5,076 nucleotides of DNA from Aeromicrobium sp. (lineage in GTDB: Bacteria; Actinomycetota; Actinomycetes; Propionibacteriales; Nocardioidaceae), in NCBI GenBank assembly GCA_023254755.1, contig JALRKU010000361.1:1-5076 (forward strand). Direction: 5' to 3'. The first letter of the stretch is position 1; each line of letters starts with the position of its first letter. Below, piece by piece: positions 1-3,747 of this stretch. The notes under the pieces were generated by a model that had not been told where the DNA came from, did no database searches, and worked only from the letters and a program-made list of their open reading frames with translations. Both the position numbers and the translations under genes were made by a program.

Positions 1-269
1 AGTTCGCCGACGAGTTCCACGGCGAGCTGCAGTTCGACAAGCCCTACCTGCTGGCGATGGCCAACGCCGGGCCCGGCACCAACGGCTCGCAGTTCTTCAT
101 CACCCTCGTGCCGACCGCCTGGCTCAACCGCAAGCACACCATCTTCGGCGAGGTCACCGACCCCGAGAGCCGCAAGGTCGTCGACGCGATCGGCGCCGTG
201 CGCACCGACGGCTTCGACGTGCCGGTCGAGCCGGTCGTCATCGAGTCGGTCACCATCGACCGGACATGA
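1..269 (+). CDS. ppiA: Cyclophilin-type peptidyl-prolyl cis-trans isomerase, 3' part
   Basis: Only the last 88 codons are visible (reading frame from base 3; TGA at 267-269); the start lies left of the window. Cyclophilins catalyse cis-trans isomerisation of X-Pro bonds during protein folding. Counting the first full codon as 1, the segment MANAGPGTNGSQFFIT begins at residue 19 and is the cyclophilin signature. Q30, F32, W40 and H45 keep the spacing of human CypA Q111, F113, W121 and H126, which line the proline pocket. The catalytic Arg region (FHRVI...GGD) is upstream of the window and cannot be checked. The stop overlaps the rhomboid start by 4 nt (ATGA), so the two genes are probably cotranscribed and translationally coupled. 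The gene symbol follows the actinobacterial ppiA-crgA-pknB gene order. No signal peptide or membrane anchor can be judged from this fragment. Confidence 0.93.
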   Translation, partial: FADEFHGELQFDKPYLLAMANAGPGTNGSQFFITLVPTAWLNRKHTIFGEVTDPESRKVVDAIGAVRTDGFDVPVEPVVIESVTIDRT

Positions 270-1129
270 CGTCCGGCCCGCCGGAGCAGCGCTGCTACCG
301 GCACCCCGAGCGCGAGGCGTACATCTCCTGCCAGCGCTGCGAGCGGCCCATCTGCCCGCAGTGCATGAACGACGCGTCGGTGGGCTTCCAGTGCCCCGAG
401 TGCGTCAAGGAGGGCGCGAAGTCGGTGCGCGCTCCGCGCACCATGGCCGGCGGTCGGCTCTCGGCCGACACGGGTCGCGTCACGCTGGGCCTCATCGCGG
501 TCAACGTCGTCGTCTTCCTGCTGCAGCTGGCCACGGGTGACTCCGACGGCGTCGTGTTCCGCGAGGGCGCGATGCTCGGCGGCACCGCCGCGACGCTCGA
601 CGGCGACGTGCTCACCGGCGTGGCCGATGGCGGCTACTGGCGCCTGGTCACGGCGGCCTTCCTGCACGCGGGCGTGCTGCACCTGGCCTTCAACATGATC
701 GCCCTGTACCTGTTCGGGCCGTTCGTCGAACGGGCCCTCGGAGCCGCGCGCTTCCTGGTCGCCTACCTGGCGATGGCCGTCGTGTCGTCGGTGTTCGTGT
801 ACGTGCTGACGCCGCCCTTCACGCCCACCGTCGGCGCGTCCGGAGCCGTGTTCGGGCTCATCGCCTTCGCCCTGGTGCTGCTGGTCAAGGCACGCCAGGA
901 CGTGTCGCAGCTGCTCGTGCTGCTCGCGATCAACGTCGCGCTCAGCTTCCGCGACGGCGTGAGCTGGCAGGGCCACCTGGGCGGGTTCGTGGCTGGCTTC
1001 GTGCTGGCCGCCTCGGTGGCGTACGTCCCTCGCGAACGTCGTCAGGCGGCGCAGGTCGGCGTGCTGGCGCTGCTCGCGGTCGCGTCGGTGGTAGCGGTCG
1101 TGCTGCGCACGGCCGCGCTCACGGGCTGA
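266..1129 (+). CDS. Rhomboid family intramembrane serine protease with N-terminal zinc finger
   Basis: The product is 287 aa. Residues 10-46 form a B-box-like zinc-binding module with ligands C10, H13, C22, C25, C30, C33, C43 and C46. A linker of about 25 residues follows, then a polytopic rhomboid domain (about 72-284, roughly seven hydrophobic segments). Active-site signatures are present: HxxxHLxFNM (H134, H139, N143), GASGAVFGL with nucleophile S192, and the partner H237 in the motif QGHLGGF. By family knowledge it cleaves membrane proteins near or within the bilayer as a Ser-His dyad; its substrate cannot be inferred. It should therefore be an active protease, with the zinc finger on the cytoplasmic side. 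The ATG at 266 overlaps the ppiA stop (ATGA) and no clear Shine-Dalgarno precedes it, which fits coupled translation. A rhomboid beside ppiA and crgA is a common actinobacterial arrangement. Confidence 0.93.
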   Translation: MTSGPPEQRCYRHPEREAYISCQRCERPICPQCMNDASVGFQCPECVKEGAKSVRAPRTMAGGRLSADTGRVTLGLIAVNVVVFLLQLATGDSDGVVFREGAMLGGTAATLDGDVLTGVADGGYWRLVTAAFLHAGVLHLAFNMIALYLFGPFVERALGAARFLVAYLAMAVVSSVFVYVLTPPFTPTVGASGAVFGLIAFALVLLVKARQDVSQLLVLLAINVALSFRDGVSWQGHLGGFVAGFVLAASVAYVPRERRQAAQVGVLALLAVASVVAVVLRTAALTG

Positions 1130-1162
1130 TCGTCCACAGCCCCGTCCACAGGTCGTGGACAA
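1130..1162. promoter_or_regulatory. Cluster of three DnaA-box-like nonamers
   Basis: Compared with the high-GC actinobacterial DnaA box TTGTCCACA, TCGTCCACA at 1130-1138 (+) has one mismatch, CCGTCCACA at 1142-1150 (+) has two, and TTGTCCACG at 1162-1154 (-) has one. The two plus-strand copies share CGTCCACAG at a 12-bp spacing. The ppiA-pknB block is usually close to oriC, so DnaA titration or regulatory sites are plausible. None is a perfect box, and the inverted pair also forms the hairpin of the convergent gap, so the assignment is tentative. Confidence 0.3.
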
Positions 1163-1177
1163 CTACACCGGTGTAAC
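1130..1177. terminator. Convergent intergenic hairpin, possible bidirectional terminator
   Basis: This 48-bp gap separates the convergent ends of the rhomboid gene and crgA. GTCCAC (1144-1149) and GTGGAC (1155-1160) form a 6-bp stem with a 5-nt loop. A perfect 12-bp palindrome, TACACCGGTGTA, follows at 1164-1175. There is no U-tract, which is common for actinobacterial hairpin terminators. The same bases also resemble DnaA boxes (separate entry), so terminator function is an inference from position and pairing only. Confidence 0.4.
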
Positions 1178-1414
1178 TCACTCCCACTTCATTGCGAAGC
1201 CGAACGCCGCGACGATGAAGCCCATGCCGATCACCAGGTTCCAGTTGCCCAGGTCGGCGTACCACTGCAGCCACTTCGGGTAGCTGTCGACCTGCCCGTT
1301 CACGACGTAGAAGACCACGATGTACAGCAGGCCGACGACGCCCGACGTGACCATGGCGGGCCCGGCCCATCGGTTGCCGATGCGCTGCGGCTTGGGGCTG
1401 GTGTCTCGGGCCAC
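1178..1414 (-). CDS. crgA: Cell division protein CrgA
   Basis: The product is 78 aa with a GTG start at 1414-1412. The start is chosen because GGAGG (1423-1419, minus strand) lies 4 nt before it. CrgA is a small membrane protein of the actinobacterial divisome; in mycobacteria it interacts with FtsZ, FtsQ, FtsI and CwsA, and in Streptomyces it restrains septation. The basic N-terminus (about 1-16) is followed by two transmembrane segments (about 20-39 and 58-76). The family pattern is visible in the second half: WLQWYADLGNWN, then a hydrophobic helix, then a terminal FAMKWE, comparable to the LNWMAQLGPWN...MRWH ending of M. tuberculosis CrgA. At 78 aa it is slightly shorter than the mycobacterial protein (93 aa), the difference being in the N-terminal tail. 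It is transcribed opposite to the rhomboid gene and diverges from the DUF881 gene, the same relative order as Rv0011c and Rv0012. Confidence 0.93.
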   Translation of the reverse strand: MARDTSPKPQRIGNRWAGPAMVTSGVVGLLYIVVFYVVNGQVDSYPKWLQWYADLGNWNLVIGMGFIVAAFGFAMKWE

Positions 1415-1455
1415 GGTTCCTCCGGTGGAGTGGTACGTCGTGAGGTGGTCGCGAC

Positions 1456-1462
1456 TAGCCTA
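1456..1462. promoter_or_regulatory. Overlapping divergent candidate -10 boxes (crgA / DUF881 gene)
   Basis: The 100-bp gap between crgA and the DUF881 gene contains TAGCCT on the plus strand (1456-1461) and TAGGCT on the minus strand (1462-1457). Both fit the actinobacterial -10 pattern TANNNT. They would give leaders of roughly 45 nt for DUF881 and 35 nt for crgA. I see no convincing -35 hexamer at 16-18 bp on either strand, so this is a weak call. If real, the overlap would make the two promoters compete for polymerase. Confidence 0.3.
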
Positions 1463-1514
1463 GAGGGCGAGGGTCGACGCCCCGCCAGGACGTCGCCGAA
1501 CAGGAGGACGCCGG

Positions 1515-2258
1515 ATGGGGCTGTCGACGCGCCGCGGCGCTCACGCCCAGCAGCGCTGGCCCTTGTCCGTCATGGCGATCGCCGCGGCCACCGGCTTCCT
1601 GTTCGTGGTCGCCGCGGTCAACGCCGACGGGTCCGACCTGAGACCGTCCGGCGGCGACGTGTCGTCGCTGCTCGCCGAGCGCAGCCGCGAGGTCGACCGG
1701 CAGCAGGACCACGCGCGCGACCTGCGGCGCGAGGTCGACGCCCTGTCCGAGGGCGTGTCCACCGGTCCCATCGACGAGCTGCAGCGGGCGGCTCAGGACC
1801 TGGTCGGCGTCACCGGACTCACCAAGGTGTCGGGCCCCGGCGTCACCGTCGTGCTGACCGACGCACCCCACAGCGCGCAGCGACCCGGACTCGATCCCAA
1901 CCTGCTGGTCGTCCACGAGCAGGACATCCAGGCCTTCGTGAACGCGCTGTGGTCCGGCGGAGCCGAGGCGGTGTCGCTGCAGGGACAGCGCCTCATCTCG
2001 ACCACCGGCATCAAGTGCGTCGGCAACACGGTGCTCCTCGACGGCGTGCCGTACTCGCCGCCGTACGCGATCACCGCGGTCGGCGACGTCAGCGGGATGC
2101 TCGAGTCGCTCGACGCGACGCCGGAGACGGTGACCTACGCCGACTACAGCCGCGAGCACCAGCTCGGGCTCGACGTCAGCACGGTCGCCGACACGACGGT
2201 GCCCGCCTACGCCGGGACGATCTCGTTGCGCTACGCCCAGGCGGTCACCGACGACTGA
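1515..2258 (+). CDS. DUF881 family membrane-anchored protein (Rv0012-like)
   Basis: The product is 247 aa; the ATG at 1515 is preceded by AGGAGG (1502-1507) at 7-nt spacing, a clear ribosome binding site. A short basic N-terminus leads into one transmembrane helix (about 16-37). A probable coiled coil follows (about 50-78, rich in R, E, D and L with heptad spacing), and then an extracytoplasmic DUF881 domain. Domain hallmarks are GPGVTVVLTDA (107-117), the stretch from HEQDIQAFVNALW through GAEAVSLQGQRL (134-160), and GNTVLLDGVPYSPPYAI (170-186). The molecular function of DUF881 is unknown; homologues sit next to crgA and pknB in Actinobacteria and in division-associated operons of Firmicutes, which suggests a role at the division site. 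The coding sequence is intact: the neighbouring IS starts a few bases past its TGA, so only the 3' untranslated region is affected. Confidence 0.9.
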   Translation: MGLSTRRGAHAQQRWPLSVMAIAAATGFLFVVAAVNADGSDLRPSGGDVSSLLAERSREVDRQQDHARDLRREVDALSEGVSTGPIDELQRAAQDLVGVTGLTKVSGPGVTVVLTDAPHSAQRPGLDPNLLVVHEQDIQAFVNALWSGGAEAVSLQGQRLISTTGIKCVGNTVLLDGVPYSPPYAITAVGDVSGMLESLDATPETVTYADYSREHQLGLDVSTVADTTVPAYAGTISLRYAQAVTDD

Positions 2259-2266
2259 GAGCCCTA

Positions 2267-2272
2267 TGTCAA
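2267..2272 (-). promoter_or_regulatory. Outward-facing -35 box at the IS right end
   Basis: TTGACA, a perfect consensus -35 hexamer, overlaps the recombinase stop codon and points out of the element. In IS110-type elements circularisation joins right end to left end and can build a junction promoter that drives the bridge RNA and recombinase. In the predicted junction, TTGACATAGGGTCACTGCC, the hexamer would lie upstream of the leader. No good -10 hexamer is evident 16-18 bp downstream (TGAGCC at 17 bp is poor), so the promoter is inferred. Confidence 0.4.
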
Positions 2273-3483
2273 GCCGCCTCCTGTTGGAGGGTGGTGAGGC
2301 GGCCGTGGAGTTCGGGGTCGTAGGGCTGGTGGTCGTGCCAGCAGCGCCAGAGGATCCGTGTCCAGCCTTGAGCGAGGATGCGGGCGGCGTGGGGGTGTCG
2401 ACAGCCGCGTGAGCGGGCGCGGTCGTAGGTGTCGCGGGCCCAGGCGTTGGCTCGGGGGGTGTCCTGGGCCCAGTCGATGAGAGCTGATCGGAGCTGTTTG
2501 TTGCAGCCCTGGCGGTAGGCGACGGTGAGGTGCTTGCCTGATTGCCGTGTTGATGGTGCGACGCCGGCAGCTGCCGCGAGCGCGGCGGCGTCGGGGAACC
2601 TGGCTCTGCAGTCGCCCATCTCAGCGAGCAGGGTGGCAGCGCGGACCGTTCCGGCGCGGGGTAGTGATTGGAAGATCGGTCCGTCGGCGTGGGCGAGTAG
2701 AGCTTCTTTGATCCGTGTCTCGAGCTCGTCTTGTTGTCGGCGCAGGCTGGTCAGCAGGTCGACGAGGCTGAGCACGATGATCTCGCTGGCCTCGGCCGCT
2801 GGGCCGGTGAGGCGTCCGGTTGCTGCATCGTTCAGGTGGTGGACCAGGCGGGCAGGGGTGTGGCGGCCGCAGTAGGCGTTGGCCTTGAGCCAGTGCGCCA
2901 TCCGCAGCTCGCTGAGCCAGGCGGCCTTAGCCTCGGAGGGAAACCGGCGCAGGAACGTCAGACTGATGGCGATGTCGAGCTGGCTGAACAGCCCGATCGC
3001 GCCAGGGAAGTTGTGCTGCAGCACCGCCAACAGCTGGTTGTGGACCGCGACCCGATGGTCGATCAGGTCGCGGCGGGCACGGACCAGCATCCGCAGCGCG
3101 ATCGTCTCGCCGGTGTCGGGGCGCACGACTGCCCACCTGCTGGCATCGGTGCGCAGCGCATCAGCCAGCACGAACGCGTCGAACCTGTCGTCCTTGTTGC
3201 CGGCACTGCCATAGCGGGCGCGCAGCGACGTGACCTGCCGAGCCGAGATCACCACGACCTCGAACCCGTCACGGATCAGCTGTTCGACCACCGGGCCGTC
3301 ACCACGTTCGATCCCGACCCGCTCGACTCCGTGACGGCGCAGCAGCGCTGTGACCTTGGCCAGTCCCGGCCGCGAGTGCGGCACCGTGACTTCCTCGATC
3401 CGCTCGCCGACATCGTCGACGACGCAGACCGCGTGATGCTGCCAGGACCAGTCGATCCCGGCATAAGTGGGCGTAGCCTCCAT
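2269..3483 (-). CDS. IS110-family transposase (DEDD/Ser bridge-RNA-guided recombinase)
   Basis: The product is 404 aa. The ATG at 3483 is preferred over an in-frame GTG 24 nt upstream because GGAAGGAG (3497-3490, minus strand) sits 6 nt before the ATG, and because it places the first catalytic Asp at residue 11 as in the family. The N-terminal DEDD (RuvC-like, DEDD_Tnp_IS110) domain has D11 in AGIDWSWQHH, E59 in VGIERGDGP, and D99/D102 in KDDRFDAFVLADAL. A helical, coiled-coil-like linker (about 235-265) leads to the Transposase_20 domain (about 270-355), where S315 in AGVAPSTRQSGK is the expected nucleophilic serine. By family knowledge, a tetramer bound to a bridge RNA recombines a circular donor into a chosen target without double-strand breaks. 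The C-terminus is complete. No promoter is obvious; transcription probably comes from the leader or the circle junction. The base composition appears somewhat less GC-rich than the flanking host genes. Confidence 0.95.
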   Translation of the reverse strand: MEATPTYAGIDWSWQHHAVCVVDDVGERIEEVTVPHSRPGLAKVTALLRRHGVERVGIERGDGPVVEQLIRDGFEVVVISARQVTSLRARYGSAGNKDDRFDAFVLADALRTDASRWAVVRPDTGETIALRMLVRARRDLIDHRVAVHNQLLAVLQHNFPGAIGLFSQLDIAISLTFLRRFPSEAKAAWLSELRMAHWLKANAYCGRHTPARLVHHLNDAATGRLTGPAAEASEIIVLSLVDLLTSLRRQQDELETRIKEALLAHADGPIFQSLPRAGTVRAATLLAEMGDCRARFPDAAALAAAAGVAPSTRQSGKHLTVAYRQGCNKQLRSALIDWAQDTPRANAWARDTYDRARSRGCRHPHAARILAQGWTRILWRCWHDHQPYDPELHGRLTTLQQEAA

Positions 3484-3489
3484 GATGTG

Positions 3490-3497
3490 CTCCTTCC
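3490..3497 (-). promoter_or_regulatory. Ribosome binding site deciding the transposase start
   Basis: GGAAGGAG lies 6 nt upstream of the ATG at 3483-3481 on the minus strand. The longer in-frame GTG start at 3507 would place this strong Shine-Dalgarno inside the coding sequence and has no comparable site of its own, so the shorter 404-aa protein is the likely product. Confidence 0.8.
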
Positions 3498-3521
3498 GTT
3501 TGCCCACGGATCCAGCACTCC

Positions 3522-3617
3522 GGTCCGGGACGTGACGGTCGGTCGCTCACTGCGGCGCTCCAGGCCCGACAACAGCCCTGGCGCATAGCCCTATGGCCGA
3601 TCTGCACGTCCCGGACC
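3522..3617. repeat. 13-bp perfect inverted repeat enclosing 70 nt
   Basis: GGTCCGGGACGTG at 3522-3534 and its exact reverse complement at 3605-3617 (plus strand) form the basal stem of the candidate donor-binding loop. The pairing is continuous and GC-rich; a further T-G wobble could extend the base. Inside, CATAG-GG-CTATG (minus strand, 3595-3584) is itself a small inverted repeat that could compete with guide pairing. Confidence 0.9.
3587..3595. repeat. 9-bp direct repeat of the IS right end (guide copy)
   Basis: AGCCCTATG occurs here and at 2260-2268, the extreme right end of the IS, in the same orientation. Because this copy lies inside the stable leader structure and not at the element's edge, it is better read as the left donor guide of a bridge RNA than as a target-site duplication. 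Confidence 0.7.
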
Positions 3618-3697
3618 ACCAAGCCCTGCAACTCTCAGCCAGGTCATCACCAACAGCGTGACGGGCTCAGCTCGGCAGTGACCCGATGGCCCGGGGT

Positions 3698-3724
3698 GCA
3701 GACAAGAGAACTACTCCTGTCTGC
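3698..3724 (-). terminator. Hairpin downstream of pknB, probable (bidirectional) terminator
   Basis: GCAGACAAGAG (3698-3708) pairs with CTCCTGTCTGC (3714-3724) over 11 bp with one G-U on the minus strand and a 5-nt loop. It begins 24 bp past the pknB stop codon. No U-run follows, so it would be a tract-less actinobacterial terminator. It lies just outside the inferred IS left end. Before the insertion it would have served the convergent DUF881 and pknB genes together; the IS now separates it from DUF881 by about 1.4 kb. Confidence 0.6.
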
Positions 3725-3747
3725 CCCCAAACGTCCACCAGTGAGGC

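Larger units (their letters stand above)
3522..3680 (-). ncRNA. Candidate IS110 bridge RNA (target- and donor-binding loops)
   Basis: This is the leader upstream of the recombinase; the 5' end is approximate. The 3' half (3617-3522) is a donor-loop candidate. A perfect 13-bp stem, GGTCCGGGACGTG with CACGTCCCGGACC (3617-3605 and 3534-3522), encloses 70 nt. An inner stem (3584-3577 with 3564-3555, 8 bp with a 2-nt bulge) splits the interior into two sides. The 5' side carries CATAGGGCT (3595-3587), identical to the IS right end (2268-2260). The 3' side carries GCAGTGA (3553-3547), the reverse complement of the left-end bases TCACTGC (3681-3675). The 5' half is a target-loop candidate: CTGAGAG (3638-3632) is complementary to CTCTCAG (2261-2255), the DNA just outside the right end. 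GCTGTTGG (3657-3650) could pair with three wobbles to the left flank (3690-3683). Position, length (about 160 nt) and the 5' target / 3' donor order match characterised IS110 bridge RNAs. Folding of the 5' half is not clear. Confidence 0.68.
2262..3681 (-). mobile_element. IS110-family insertion sequence, complete (about 1.42 kb)
   Basis: The element carries one DEDD/Ser recombinase gene and a leader of about 200 nt, and lies between the convergent DUF881 and pknB genes. As usual for IS110, there are no long terminal inverted repeats and no conventional target duplication. In the transposase direction, the left end (LE) reads CATCGGG|TCACTGC near 3688-3675 and the right end (RE) reads CATAGGG|CTCTCAG near 2268-2255. 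The shared GGG (plus-strand CCC at 3682-3684 and 2262-2264) is the likely crossover core. An alternative core is CT at 2261-2260 with a mismatched GT at 3682-3681, so the ends are uncertain by about 2 bp. The RE extends only about 7-9 bp past the recombinase stop. The boundaries are supported by internal guide-like copies of both ends in the leader. Reading frame, ribosome binding site and RNA structure all look intact, so the element may be active. Confidence 0.85.

Noticed and set aside
44..1162. Long minus-strand open frame (372 codons) opposite ppiA and the rhomboid gene
   Set aside because: Its translation is low-complexity, rich in R, H, E and G, and it lies opposite two well-supported genes; this is the usual antisense shadow in GC-rich DNA.
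1430..2323. Plus-strand open frame of 297 codons overlapping the DUF881 gene
   Set aside because: Its product is Arg/Ala/Gly-rich with no domain, whereas the overlapping frame at 1515 has a ribosome binding site and clear DUF881 motifs.
2731..3588. Plus-strand open frame of 285 codons opposite the IS110 transposase
   Set aside because: It is an antisense shadow with no recognisable domain; the minus-strand frame has all DEDD and Ser catalytic residues.
2260..3595. The 9-bp direct repeat AGCCCTATG (2260-2268, 3587-3595) as a target-site duplication bounding a shorter IS
   Set aside because: IS110 elements do not make 9-bp duplications. That boundary would also cut through the 13-bp stem at 3522-3534 / 3605-3617, leaving half the leader structure outside the element. 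The guide-copy reading explains both the repeat and the stem.
3618..3747. Small protein or remnant of sortase/trpG between the IS leader and pknB
   Set aside because: No frame shows a recognisable motif or a ribosome binding site; the stretch is accounted for by the IS leader and the pknB terminator hairpin.
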